Positions 22,077 through 33,730 of a stretch of DNA of 64,000 nucleotides are shown here, one piece after another (the first letter of the stretch is position 1; each line of letters opens with the position of its first letter). The position numbers were made by a program, and so were the translations under genes. The stretch is taken from contig CM074697.1 in the NCBI GenBank assembly GCA_037367355.1, forward strand, positions 1,302,001 through 1,366,000. The letters are read 5' to 3'. Origin of the DNA: Neoscytalidium dimidiatum (taxonomy: Eukaryota > Ascomycota > Dothideomycetes > Botryosphaeriales > Botryosphaeriaceae). The notes beneath the pieces are model-generated. The model saw nothing but the letters and a program-made list of their open reading frames with translations, was not told the DNA's origin and did not search any database.

Positions 22077-22997
22077 ATGGCTGCAACAGCAAACCTGGGT
22101 CCCTTGACCACAACCTTCACACCTGCCACTGGAGACTGCCTGACCTCTGTTTTCTACGGAACAAATACCATCGGAGACTGGCTTCAGCTCGGACTCGTAG
22201 AAACATCATCGTGCCTACCGGACAACTTCAGCCGCGATGCCGCGCTGTACTACTCTCCCGGAATATGTCCGTCAGGCTACAGCTACGCCTGCACGCGAGC
22301 AACGACGGATGGTACAGATGACATAACAATAGCAACATGTTGCCCTTCGTGAGCGCACACCTGTATCTCCTGACCAGAAAAAAAAATTGTTGCCCACCCG
22401 ACATGTAGTGGATACTACTGCCGCACGTCGGTCGAAACGGACCAGATATTCGCATGTCTTTCCTCCTTCGCGTCAGGCGGTCTGCTATCGATGAGCAGCT
22501 ACAATTTCATCGGAGCCGGAGACGTAGACTCGAGCACTACAGCCGTCACCGTTACGGCAGGAGAGACCGTCCGCGCCTATGGCCCAATCGTGCGACGAGC
22601 TACGTCGGATCGCACATGGGTAAACGTGCTCCCAGCCAGCACCGCCTCTTCGAGTCCATCTTCTTCAGCTTCGCCGGGTAGCGCCGCGACAGGTGCGGCA
22701 GCGACGGCCACCTCGCAAAGCTCCTCCGGCCTCAGCACTGGCGCGAAAGCAGGGATCGGCGTGGGAGTGTCCGTTGGAGTTCTCCTGATCGTTGCGGCTT
22801 GTACAGTTGGATACACGTTCGGCAGGCGGGCGAGTCGCCGCTATGCCGATGCTCAATCGCAGGCGGCAAGGACGGGGCCTGGGAAGGAAGGAGGAGAGCT
22901 TCTAGGCTCTCCGGTGCAAGAATTGTCGGGTGCTCAAACAAGACACGAGTTGTATCCTGCAGAGATATCCGAGTTGGATGGCGCTCAAAGAAAGTAG
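22077..22997 (+). CDS. Cys-rich single-pass membrane protein with Ser/Thr-rich stalk (fungal surface protein)
   Basis: Two exons (22077-22348, 22409-22997) give 286 aa. The N-terminal domain is Cys-rich and begins LGPLTTTFTPATGDC, with PGICPSGYSYAC and CCPSGYYC (the last spans the splice). Then come a Ser/Ala/Thr-rich stalk, one membrane segment (AGIGVGVSVGVLLIVAACTVGY) and a short charged tail rich in Gln and Glu. This layout is common among uncharacterised surface or sensor-like proteins of filamentous fungi. No classical signal peptide is visible before LGPLTTTF, which seems usual for this group. The function is unknown; a cell-wall or plasma-membrane site is inferred from the layout. Confidence 0.8.
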
Positions 22998-23776
22998 AAG
23001 GGTGTGGCGGGGATGGTTCTATGATGGATCTCCCGGTGAGTCATGCGGGAAGAGGCTGGACCTTTCAATGGACCCTGAAAGCCCTAATGTATCGCTCATG
23101 CAAGGAATGAAACTTTGTGTCATCGATAGGGCACTGAGGCAGATCTTTAATGGCTTGGAATTTCCTTTAGTTTTGGCGGAAGACGTACCGGGCCGGGAAG
23201 GTTGCCGGGGCGGGAGGGTTACCGGTCACCCACCCTACTCGACCTTTCATATTTGATCCACGTTAATATCGGATTGCGATCCGTCGCAACGCTCTGCCAC
23301 CAGGGAAGAACGGTCGCACTGTGTTGAAACAATGCTGGATAACAGAATATTAGTATTTTCACCATGGGAAAAGTCCACAACCCCGCAACACCACTCGGGC
23401 AACCCCGCAAAACACACAGGGACTAGGACGCTTCTCCGTTGCACGTAGTGAGTCGAAGGCCAATCGGGCAACGCAGACGTTTTAGCAATCGTATGCCATT
23501 ATCTCGCAATCGTCCGCAGCGTTACTAGCTCTGACTCGTTTCGGAACTCGGAGCACGCAACCGAGAGCTCCACGTCCCTCCACCACCACTTTCGGGCCCG
23601 GATACCGAGTCAAGGTCGGAGCACGCGTTTGCTGTGGAACCAGGCGTCATGGTCTACTTGCAATTAAATACGCCGTGTCCTATTTCCCGCGCTCCCCCAT
23701 TTCCAATCACATCCTCTACCTCGTCCGGACCTCACAACCAATCTTCACGAGTAAAGAATTTAACGAAGGCAGCAAG
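22998..23776. promoter_or_regulatory. Intergenic upstream of the aspartate aminotransferase
   Basis: 779 bp between two plus-strand genes. An open frame upstream of the aminotransferase ATG begins only with GTG and is not used. Nothing else recognised. Confidence 0.4.
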
Positions 23777-25536
23777 ATGGGTTCGATAACAGAGAAAGTT
23801 GAGGCTTTTCCCGTCGTGCCTAAGGGCGGACGCGATGAAATGTGGGACCTCAAGCTGCGTCTGGATGCGGACAAGACGCCCAACAAGATCAATTTGGGTG
23901 CTGGCGTCTACCGCGATCAGAATGGGCAATATTATGAGCTGCCAGTCATTAACAAGGTATGGTGGAAACAAGAGCTGGAAAGTTTATTTGGCTGGAGTTA
24001 CGAGAGACTGACGAGACGCGTTGAATAAAGGCCAAGAAGGTCCTTGCGGCTCAGCCTGTCAACCACGATGTAAGCCTCCTGAATGTAATGGATGCGGGAA
24101 TAAAGTTTGACGCAATTCAAGTACGCAGGTAATGTGGGAGATCCGAAGTTCCTGCGCAAGGCACAGGAAGTCATCTTCGGGCAGGATAGCGAGGCTTTGA
24201 ACTCTGGAAAGGTAAAGAAAATTCCGTTTCCTGAGAATCATCTCTATACCATCTACTTGCTTTCATACTCCATATTTGTTTTCATTACAATTCTTCTCAC
24301 AAAACGAAATTTTTTTTTTGCGAACTTCTCTCCTTCTCCTGGAATTCTTTTACGTCGTTCCTTTGGCGCTGAAGCCCTCGCACCCTCCCGCCCATCCAAA
24401 ACACCAACTCACGCAACACCCCCCCAACACAGATCGCCAGCGTGCAAACCATCGCCGGCACCGGCGCGTGCCACATCGGCGCGAATTTCGCGTCCAAGTT
24501 CTTCCGCCTCACCCCGACCGCCCCGCTCACGGCCTACATCGGCACGCCGGCCTGGGGCAACTACGAGAACATCTTCCCGCACGCGGGCATCGCCACCTCG
24601 CTGTACCCGTACTACGACCGCGCGACCAAGTCGATCGACTTCCCCGCGCTCCTCGACGCCATCGCGGCCGCCCCGCCCCGCTCCGTCTTCGTCCTCCAGG
24701 GCGTCTGCCACAACCCCACCGGCCTCGACCTGTCGCGCGACCAGTGGCGCCGGGTCGCCGACGCCCTGGCGCCGGGCGGCCACCTCCCCTTCTTCGACAT
24801 CGCGTACCAGGGCTTCGGCGAGGACCTGGACGAGGACGCGTGGGCGGTGCGGGAGTTCGTGCGCAGGGGGTTCGAGGTCATCGTCGCGCAGAGCTTCTCG
24901 AAGAATCTGGGCTTGTACGGCGAGCGCGTCGGCGTCGCGCACGTCGTGGTGGGCGATGCCGCGAAGACGGCGAACGTGGCGGATCAGCTGAGGTGGTTGG
25001 TCAGGTCGGATTGGTCCAGTCCGCCGAGGTTTGGGGGTACGTTGGCGAAGATCGTGTTGGAGGAGTATTGGGATGAGTGGTGAGTCTTTCTTTCTTTTTC
25101 CCCCCTCTCGCTGATGGCGGGAGTTGAGGTTGGGATGCTGACTGGGTCGTACAGGCTAGAGAACTTGAAGGACATGAGGGAACGGTTGCAGTGGAATAGA
25201 AAGGAGCTTCACAGGTTGTTAACGGAGGAATTGAAGGTCTGTCTGACTTAGCGCCGTATGAGAGCCATGCTGACACATAGGAACCTTAGACGCCAGGGGA
25301 TTGGAGCAACATTCTTCAGGAGAGCGGCCTGTTCTCGTTAGTCCTTCTTTTCACGGTGTCCACGAAGACTCATGCTGATTATTCGCAGTTTTCTCCCACT
25401 CACCCCAGCCCATGTTGAAAGATTGGGATCTGAATTTCACATTCACTTGCCAAGCAACGGACGGATTAACGTGGCTGGTCTGAACGAGACGAACGTACCC
25501 ATCGTTGCAAGAGCCATCGACGCTGTCGTTCGGTAA
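23777..25536 (+). CDS. Aspartate aminotransferase (class I PLP enzyme)
   Basis: Seven exons (23777-23956, 24031-24069, 24122-24211, 24433-25079, 25155-25236, 25290-25336, 25389-25536) give 410 aa, the normal length. It interconverts aspartate/2-oxoglutarate and oxaloacetate/glutamate. Markers: INLGAGVYRD, QTIAGTGA, GTPAWGNYENIF, CHNPTGLD, FFDIAYQGFGED, the PLP lysine in QSFSKNLGLYGERVG, and the substrate-binding arginine in SNGRINVAGLNE. No N-terminal presequence is visible and the C-terminus (AIDAVVR) is not a peroxisomal signal, so a cytosolic enzyme is inferred. Exon 4 is strongly GC-rich compared with the exons around it. The third intron (24212-24432, 221 nt) is unusually long and T/C-rich. 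Confidence 0.93.
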
Positions 25537-26618
25537 GCTTGAGGAAGAAAAGAGAGCAAACATAGGACAACTGATCCTGCTGCCCTTGAAGTGTTATCGC
25601 TCACAATTCACTGGCTGATGATTCGTGACCGTTGATTACTGCAAATCTGATAAGAGCATCTGGGATCACACACACCTTGAAACAACGCTAAGTGATACCG
25701 CACACTAAAAACAAATATCTAGGCTTCTCAAGAGTCGACTATGTAAGGGTGAGTACGTCGAGTTAGTAATAAATCTACGTTTGATTTATTCCCCCTCTCA
25801 AAGGTTCATGTTTCCCTGGCCTTTTTGCCCAGATAGTGCGCCATTCGTCTGTGGAATGAATCTAGCGCCAATTACTTAATTGATGGCTGAAATAGAAAAT
25901 ATTTACACGTACTGCCGTCCTAAACTCGCAAGAGTTCATCGCTTATTCCCAGGTGGCATAATAACCTATTCCGTTGAGATCCGTCTAGGCTAGGAGGGTC
26001 GAGCGGAATGCTGGAGGAGGAGGAGGGGGAGGCATTTATATAAACATGGGCGGCGCTAAGTGAGGCGGTAAGTAAATAAGCTACAGCATGGTAAAATTGG
26101 AAAGTTGTGTTAATTTGTGACGGAAGGGTGAGTGTCGGGAGGTGGGTGCTTCCAGCCGTTTCCGCCAACTTCCTGCTCAGAGGGTTTGCACGTGATGTGA
26201 GGGAATGGACCAGCTGCTGATTCGTAACAATAGCGCCTCAGACCATAAACCCTTCGATGCGTACAATAGGAAAGATAGACGACCTTGAGTATGTAAATAG
26301 AGATTCAATCGTTCGTATTACTTGGTTTTAAGATGCTTTATACTGCTTGCGTGTCACCGGTCGGACATGTGCAGAGCGCTCAAAATGGAAGTGCTGCCTA
26401 ATTACTAATCGCCTAAGTCCAAATTGCTGAAATAAAGTGCAAGGCAGTCCTGAGGTTACCAACAAATGTTTTTCTTTTTTTTTTTTGGGGCAAGACATTT
26501 CCAAATAAGTTTAGTCTACACAACTGCTAAACCGTTCCAACTATAATCTCTTCATAACCCATCACTTCTGTGTCTACCATTAATCATAACGCTTTCAACT
26601 TCTGAGTTGAAGTACGGG
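25537..26618. other. Intergenic, A+T-richer, 1.1 kb
   Basis: Noticeably A+T-richer than the gene blocks. Short homopolymer T run near 26475-26485. No coding region recognised. Confidence 0.4.
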
Positions 26619-28277
26619 ATGGATACGAATACTGCTGTCGCGACAGCATCCTTAGCAATTGCAATCCTAGCGCTAGCGGCAGCATTTGTTCAAGTGAACA
26701 TCCAGTCCTCTATCGAGGCTCGCAGGAAGGAGAAAACGGACAAGTTGGCGCTTGGGGCTTGGGCTGTGGAGTGGCCAAAGGCGAGGCCTGCTGCCTTTGA
26801 AATTCTGAAGCTCTTATCCATTGGATCCCCTTTTGGCGACCCCGGAACTTGACCGTCCCTTTCATAACCGTTGGCGCTCTTGAAGATTGCTTATACGAGG
26901 AGGCGAAGTCGACAAGCCGAACAAACTTGGATCGTCGAATTCAGCCAAGGCTGGTAGAGTCTGCATCCTTGTCGATTGCCGCAGAGGAACCAAGATCTTG
27001 CAAAAAGGCAAATCATTTGGCCTGATGCTATCGATCCACCCATCGTTCATCAAGATGATCCCGCATCTCAAGAAGCTTTTGAAACGTGGGCCACAGGTTT
27101 TCTTGACGCCGCAAAAGACCTTTTCCAAGCACAAGGAACTTCCTCTGAGGTAGGCTTAACGCAGTTTGTCGAATCACGAGAATCGGCAGTCGCGTCTTGC
27201 ATTCGAACATAACCCAATGAACAGCTTATCGGGAAAGCAAATCCAGGCCTGTCACGTCGCGCTTCATTGGAGCCTCTGTCATTGGTGGATGGATCAACAT
27301 CAAAAGTCTCAGCCCATGTTATGGCAGGTACGCTTAGCGCGGCGCTAGCGCCGCTGGGTACTTTAGCTCCTTCGCTCTCTTTCAGGAAGACAACAACAAC
27401 GAATACAAGTGCATACGAGGTTTTGCTCCAACAGCATAGGTATGCACCATATGAAGCTCCGCGGCTTCCAATACCAGACCTTGCCATGATAGACTGTGAG
27501 TTTGTAACCTGCACGGCTCAATTAGAAGCCTGGTGCCGTGCACGAAAGCATCCTTGTAGATGCTAGCTGCTGGCGCAAATGCGAAAAAGATGCGATTGAT
27601 GCGAAAGAACAGACATTATCTGCCCAAAGAACGCAGCTGGGACTGTCTGACAGAGCTGTTCTCTTGAAGATCCTACAAGGATGGAAACTCAGCACGCTCC
27701 GTTCTCTACTGCAGCCTGGATTCCAAGCGCAAATAAATGTTGTGAATGCTGCAATCTGTGAGATTACATTATTATCCATGGGTATCCTAGCCATTGCGAT
27801 GGACAGTTCTCAAATTAGATCAAGCGAGGGAAACAAGGCAATAGAGATTGAACTCGGCTGAAACTGCTATCGCTTTGGCTTACGTTCTGGTGAAAGTCAG
27901 ATTCTCTATTAAGCTAATCCTGTTAACGAGTCATTGCTGATCGCGTTCGGACCAACAGAGCTTTACTGATCGTCGGTGGAAACAAGGTCGAGCACCTCAA
28001 GGAATAACATCCAGGGTTTGAAAACCAAGCTTACCCAGACTAGCAGATCAATTACCTGGAAAGTGCCAAGCCATTCGAGCCTGTATTTCCGTACAACTTT
28101 ATTGGAGAGGATCCAAGAGTCAATGGACAAGGCCCTATCCTTACCGCATGCACCGGTAAACTTGACTTCGAGAGGGACCCCAAGCGTATAGGTTATGAGC
28201 ACAAGTGTGTACATATCTGGCACAGTCTGAAGTTGCGCGAACTTGGAACCATTTCCGCAGTTGCGATAATCGTGAGT
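26619..28277 (+). pseudogene. Decayed gene or genes of unknown function, interrupted by copy B of the LTR-like element
   Basis: A run of coding-like fragments in changing frames. It begins at ATG 26619 with a hydrophobic helix (AVATASLAIAILALAAAF). A +1 shift near 26830-26850 leads into RNLTVPFITVGALEDCLYEE, and another near 26990 leads into QIIWPDAIDPPIVHQDDP and EAFETWATGFLDAAKDLF. A TAA at 27210-27212 interrupts the frame just before the element at 27317-27433. After it, a probable intron (GTGAGT ... TTAG, about 27496-27525) precedes a 110-codon open stretch ending ILAIAMDSSQIRSS. A further stretch carries in-frame TAA (28005-28007) and TAG (28041-28043) followed by FEPVFPYNFIGEDPRVNGQ and EHKCVHIWHSLKLRELG. 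I do not recognise the family. Whether this was one gene or two is unclear. Confidence 0.5.
27317..27433 (+). mobile_element. Solo-LTR-like element, copy B
   Basis: 117 bp, starts TGTTATGGCAGG and ends GCTCCAACA, with the intact 16-bp palindrome GCGGCGCTAGCGCCGC. Flanking pentamers GCCCA and GCATA match at only three of five positions, so the target duplication is decayed or absent. Internal sequence (GACAACAACAACGAATACAAG) groups it with copy C. Confidence 0.78.
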
Positions 28278-30380
28278 TGAATATCCCTATAGATAAAATC
28301 CATTTTGGAGAGCTGGTAGGATATATTTACTTCGTGTGAGTGAGTTATGTTGGTGAATGTTAAAGCGGAGTCTTGATGTTGCTTGAGTATTTATATTTTC
28401 TCAGATCCGTCTTGTTTCTGAATTTGTCGATCCAGCTGTCCCCAAGATATGGATACATGTCTGTAGATTAAAACACTCTGAGTACAACACAATACATTTG
28501 TTTAGCGTAGGATCGCTTTCCTTTGCTTGATCAATTGTTCAGGTTTCACAATTGTTCTAGATGATCGACTCCCTTGCTATAACGCTCTGAGCTACGTCCT
28601 ATTATAGATGCGGCAACAGTCACTCTCAGGCTTGGAATCCGATGTCATTTGATTAACAGATCTTGTATATCCTATCTATATCGGATGACGTAATAGAGGG
28701 GGAGAGGTATGCGCCACTACGCCATGCATAATGTTGTGTCACAGACAGTGAATGAGATGGTGCGAAAGCCTTGGCTGTACCCTAGCCATGCAGCAACATA
28801 AAAGCCCCTGCAGCTCGAGACTATCTCCGATCCAAATCATCGCAACACATCTACTAGTATCTATTCTCAATCCTGAAAGCACATCCATTACACATACATC
28901 TTATCTCTCGTTGGCTCTCCAGCCTCCACACTGCAGAATGTTACATACCCCTACCACGCCTCCTATTCCTAACGCAATACCTACTTAAAGGTGGAAATAG
29001 TTGGTGGGATTCCAGAAACAAAAGGTAAGTCTAGTAGTTTTCGGGGCTGAAATTGCTGCCCGCGGGTTTCGAATGATTTTGAAATGCGTGGTGTTGCGAT
29101 CGGGGTCGAGACTCGTGAGACGGCGAGCGCGCGCTTTGCTGTAAAGCCGCGACCGTGGTGACGATATCAATAGTGAAAGGTCGAGGTTGGAGTGCAGTTG
29201 GCAAGGCCGTGTTACGAACCCCGGGACATGCGGACGCCAGTGTTTTCTGATCCCTCTCTTTTAAAAAAGACAAATAGGTTTCATGAAGACACTGATTTCT
29301 TGTCCAGGATGACTGTGCATACAGCTCGATACCGGCTTGACGGCAGGAATAAGGCTGTTAGCTGAAAGCAGTGCGTGAAGCCGGAACAAATGACTACCTC
29401 CAAGATGGCCAAGCGACCCACGGTTCTGAAAAATTGGTAAGCGGAAGGAGATTCGATTTATGATGGCTTTTGACCCCTGAGAAGGGAGGTGATGTCTTGT
29501 GTCCTAGAGTGAGAAGATTCGGCACTAGCGTAGGGCTATTAGTAGCGGTCGAGGTATAGCACTAGTAAGCTTCAAGCAGTTCGCCAGAATCTCGTGCCAT
29601 TGCTGAACATTCCTCAAAGGCTCATATGCAACCGCTAAAAGAAAGTGTAAAAGGGACTGTAGGATTATATCAAGGTCACTAACCAGTACTGTGACCAGTG
29701 CGGTGCCGTACTTTTATTGAATAAGGGTGGTGTTGTATCGAACTGAGCAATGATGAGGAGTAAGAGGAGTGAATTTGTATAATAACAATGGCAACTGTAA
29801 GCCCTCGATTATATGAGCAGAATATATGCTGATGAATAGATAGTATATTATAACAATGTCTATTAAATATATTATAACATCCGCCATTGTGTGCACTATC
29901 ATTGTGTGCACTATTGAATCAGGCAGGTGTTTACTGGCAATCGGCACCAAAGCTTTTCAGTCTGACAGGGGCCGACAGCTGTGACTGTGTTGTTCCAGGT
30001 CTTTGAGGACCCTTACAAGGAGAAGTGGAGCACAGCTCAGCTTTGTGGTTGCAATAATCTAAGAAGAAGCTAAGAAGGGGCATATGCCTGACGCTTGTTT
30101 GGCAGCATCACGGGACGCCACTTCCCGGGCTATAGGGACTGCACATGCAGAGGTACCGCAGTAGCCGATTCTAACATGTTCACAACCAGAAGCATGTATG
30201 ATTACAATTTTGTTGTCGTACTTGTTTCTTAAGAAATAGTAATATTAACCTGAACATCTTGTAAAATGGCTTACTTGACTTCGCGTCCGCGAAGCGGGGA
30301 AATGCACCCCTCCACACCTGCGCGCTCCGAACCACGGCAACACACAAGCCTGACATAAACCCACACTCAGCGCAAGCCGC
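28278..30380. other. Intergenic, A+T-rich, 2.1 kb
   Basis: No gene was recognised. The stretch around 29700-29900 is very A+T-rich with TATTA-like repeats. Short open frames on both strands lack motifs or codon bias. No tRNA-like T-arm was seen. Confidence 0.4.
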
Positions 30381-31394
30381 TTAGTCAACCAGACCAGCGA
30401 GCCTGCGCTGCCGCTGCAGCCTCTCCTCCATCTCCCTCACCACCCTCTCAGCCTCCCTCTTCAACTCCTCGACCTCCCTCCTCCTCCTCGCCTCCTCGCT
30501 CTCCCTCTCCTCAGCCTCCAACCTCTCCGCCTCCCGCACGGCCCACGTCGTATCGATCCTCGTCCCCTCCCTGGCCCGCCTGTCGCACTCCTCCCACGCC
30601 GTCGCCAACGCGCCCCACTCGTCGCCCAACCACGCCCGCACCTCGTCCACCTCGACCTCCGCGCCCGCCAGCTCCCCCCTCCGCGCCCACCCCGCCCACC
30701 GCCTCACCGCCTCCCTCACCACCGGCCCCTCGCCCCGGCCCGCCTCGACCAACTGCCTCAACGCCCGCATCCCCAACGCCGCCGCGGCGGTGGCCCGCAT
30801 CTCCCGCACCAGCCACCCGCCCACGGCCTTCTCCGCGTCCGCCGCCCGCAGCGCCCGCGCCGCGGCGTACACCTGGCAGTTCTGGCGCCAGGCCGGGAGC
30901 GGCGCGATGGCGGCCGCGGGCGTCGCGGGCTGCGTGCAGGACTGCTTCATCCAGAAGAGGAGGTACTCGAGGGCGGCGGGGGTGCAGGCGTCGGTGGGGA
31001 GGACGACTTTGCGGGGGGTGGTGGTGGTCGTCGTCGGGGTGGGTTCTTCGGGGGAGGAGGAGGAGGAGGAGGAGGAGGAGGAGGAGGATGAGGTGGTGGT
31101 GGTGGTGGTGGTGGGAGATGGAGAAGGGGAGGATGGGGATGGGGAAGAGGAGGAGGAGGAAGATGAGGTGGTGGTTGTCCTGGGCGGCGAGGGCGTGCGC
31201 CGGGCGACGCCGTCGGCGACGGTGAGCTCGGTCGCGGCGAGGCGGCTGAAGGCGAAGAGCATGCGGCGCGGGAGGTTGGGGATCGTGTGCGGGGTTGGGG
31301 TCGAGCTGAGCGGGAGGATGAGGGTCAGGGTTGGCCCGGTGAGGAGGGCAGCGCGTTGGTCGCGGGGGAGGCAGAGGGGGGATGGGCTCGCCAT
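30381..31394 (-). CDS. Uncharacterised protein with BTB-like N-terminus and coiled-coil C-terminus
   Basis: Intronless 337-aa frame. The N-terminal part (LTGPTLTLILPLSSTP, NLPRRMLFAFSRLA) looks like the strand-helix start of BTB/POZ-like domains found in many uncharacterised fungal proteins; this is only a resemblance. It is followed by a long Ser/Thr/Pro tract coded by GA-rich trinucleotide repeats on the plus strand (about 31050-31165), then PTDACTPAALEYLLFWMKQSC, a conserved-looking helical core. The C-terminal 70 residues are a highly charged Arg/Glu coiled coil. The very high GC (many CGC/GCC codons) differs from the A+T-rich flank. A real gene is likely, its function unknown. Confidence 0.6.
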   Translation of the reverse strand: MASPSPLCLPRDQRAALLTGPTLTLILPLSSTPTPHTIPNLPRRMLFAFSRLAATELTVADGVARRTPSPPRTTTTSSSSSSSSPSPSSPSPSPTTTTTTTSSSSSSSSSSSSSPEEPTPTTTTTTPRKVVLPTDACTPAALEYLLFWMKQSCTQPATPAAAIAPLPAWRQNCQVYAAARALRAADAEKAVGGWLVREMRATAAAALGMRALRQLVEAGRGEGPVVREAVRRWAGWARRGELAGAEVEVDEVRAWLGDEWGALATAWEECDRRAREGTRIDTTWAVREAERLEAEERESEEARRRREVEELKREAERVVREMEERLQRQRRLAGLVD

Positions 31395-33512
31395 TTTTGG
31401 GAGGGTGGGGATTTTTTGCTGGGGTGTTTTGCTCGGTGGTGTTGGAAGGCTGGCTGTGTGAGTGTGGGTTTGTGAGTTCGTTGGGGTTGTTAGTTGTGCT
31501 GTTGATGTGATGTCTGCTTGGAGTGAGTGTTCTGGGAGTTTCGAGGCCTGGAGATGTTATGCAGCTCTGAGATAGCCATCTTTCGCATGGCGTACGTATA
31601 AATGACCATTGGTGGTACCGTTGTTTTTTCATTGTTGAAAAAAAGATCAAGTACAGCAGGTACAAAGCAAGATTGCATGGCCTTTGTTGCAAGTCTACAG
31701 CCGGTGAAAGGGCACATGTCAACAATGCCTTGGTCAAGGTCTATCACGGCAGAGAACAAAGAAGATATGTGCTGATGTGAGGAAGACGTAGGAATAGAGT
31801 TGTGGGAAGGAGATACATTTGACTGAAAATATAGGTTCCGTAGCGACGTCTCTTTTCCAGGAATGCCCATGGCAAAGAGAGCTCGGCGGAGTGCGAACGT
31901 CCAAGAAGAAGGCATTGCCACAGTGAGCACCCACGCGGCAATCTCAAAGGAAGGCTGGTGGAAACAATGCATTAAACAAAGACGGTGCAATCTCCGAGAG
32001 CGGGGACTCTGAAGTGAAGTGTGATGCGTACTTCTGACTGTTGCCAAGCCCATATTTGATGTCGCGTAACGTCGGTACGAGGTAGTTTAGAAATGTGCCG
32101 TGACAGCAAGGGGTAAGAGAGTTGTCTCTGCGTCCGGCTTCTGGCTTGTCTGGCTTGTCTGGCGGATTCTCGATTCCCAGTCGTTGAAAGAGGCCAAGCA
32201 CCGGCACAGGGCGGGGACGGAGCGAAGCGGCTGGGCAACGGATTTGGAGGTAAGGGTCTGGTGAATTCGTAGCTGATCAACAAATCTTGGTGATCTATGA
32301 TCGTCGAGTGGCGATATGCAAAGCGGGACCTGCCGACGGGTTGTGCAAGTTCGAAGTGGGTCTTCGGATTCAGGAGCATCCGGGGGGGAAGCCTACATGA
32401 GCGGTCCAGCCCACACAAATGCATGCACCGGTAGGCCAAAGCTCAGAGCCATGGTCGAGCATGGGTACTTGGAACGTCCGACGCGCGGACGAATTCTGAA
32501 ACCTTATCTAGTCGGCCAAAGATTTGGTTCTGGGAGGAACCGAAAGTCCGGGACCGGTGTTAATGGGTGTTGAAGCTGTCATGCGACCGAAACAAACATG
32601 CACTTCTGCTGCTATATTTACATGGGCATTTCTTGGCCGAGGAAACGGGGCGGGCGGAAACACCGAAGAGCGGTAGCGTTCCCTACGATAGATTGAAGGC
32701 GACTCGGACTCGGGACGGTGTGTGGTCCTCAGCAGGGCAGCGGAGCGGAAGCGGCCGTAAGGAGCTGAGTCTTGGGACGGGACATGCTGAGTCACCAGGG
32801 CCGAGCGAGCGGAGAGAGGAGAAATGCGGTGGGGTGAGCTGGGATTGCGCAGACGGCGCGAAAATCTCGCCGTCTCAGTCCACGCTCTGGCGGTCGGATT
32901 CGTATTCGACGCGTCGACCCTTTCGAAAGACGGGCCGGCGTGAGCTGGCGAAAGTAGGTGTTGTAAGAGAGTAGGAGGCGGCGGGGTGCTGCAAAGGGAA
33001 AGGGTTGCGATAGAGCCGCCAAAGTCCGGACGAAACAAGCCTGGGTGGGGTCGCGAGGCAGGCTGGAATTGATAATTTCTAGGCTTAGAGGGATGAATAG
33101 AGGCCGACGGGAGGAGATTCAGGCTTAAGCCATCGGCCCACGGCACGCACTCGCTCGGCCGAGCAACGCACGGCACTCTCTTGGCGATTCTGGAAGAAAA
33201 GCTGCATCTAACCTTAACTCGATGAAGTATGATGCAGCCGCGTGGGAAAGCTTAGCCCCGACGCCGCTCTCTCATTGGCGGCTGGGTCGGATGGTGGGCT
33301 CGATTTTGGCCGAGTTATGCACGTTGTGAACGGAGAGGCCGCTCAGTCAGCCGAGGCTCTTGGCCGCATCCGGCACTGGGGCGTGACATCATGTTTATCG
33401 CCGTAAGGCTCGTTTAACGCCGCCAAACTCCTGCACCGCCCAGTTCTTTTATAGTACAGCCATGTCGCTCCTCACCATCAATCCGGCCCTCTCACTCAGG
33501 AAATCCCACTCC
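31395..33512. other. Intergenic, 2.1 kb
   Basis: Divergent spacer between the minus-strand unknown gene and the MFS gene. Open frames of 100-220 codons occur on the minus strand (for example 33176-32508) but show no domain or convincing start. Some promoter content is expected next to each gene. Confidence 0.4.
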
Positions 33513-33573
33513 AACCACCACCACCACCACCACCACCACCACCACCACCACCACCACCACCACCACCACCACC
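33513..33573 (+). repeat. (CCA)n trinucleotide microsatellite
   Basis: About 19 uninterrupted CCA/CAC units ending in CCGCCG, some 160 bp upstream of the MFS start codon. In one frame it would code a poly-His run behind an ATG at 33462, but that frame does not join the transporter. It most likely lies in the 5' leader. Confidence 0.85.
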
Positions 33574-33730
33574 GCCGCCGCAGCCCTGCGCCGTGCGCAA
33601 CATCCCCCCAACCTGCCCTCCCGTCACCAAGCCCGAGCCTGAGACTCTCACTTTTCCCAGTCGAATCACCGGCACACGCGCACAGATCTCTCGCTCCACC
33701 TCTGGTCGGATCTTCTCCGACGTCACCGCC

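Noticed and set aside
23675..23776. N-terminal extension of the aspartate aminotransferase as a mitochondrial presequence
   Set aside because: It opens only with GTG; the ATG at 23777 starts a normal cytosolic-type N-terminus.
30511..31737. 408-codon minus-strand frame overlapping the BTB-like gene
   Set aside because: His/Pro/Arg then Gly/Ala-rich composition; a frame-shifted shadow with no plausible fold.
32508..33176. 222-codon minus-strand frame between the unknown gene and the transporter
   Set aside because: No true conserved motif, high Pro/Ser/Arg, and the + strand is open too; probably chance.
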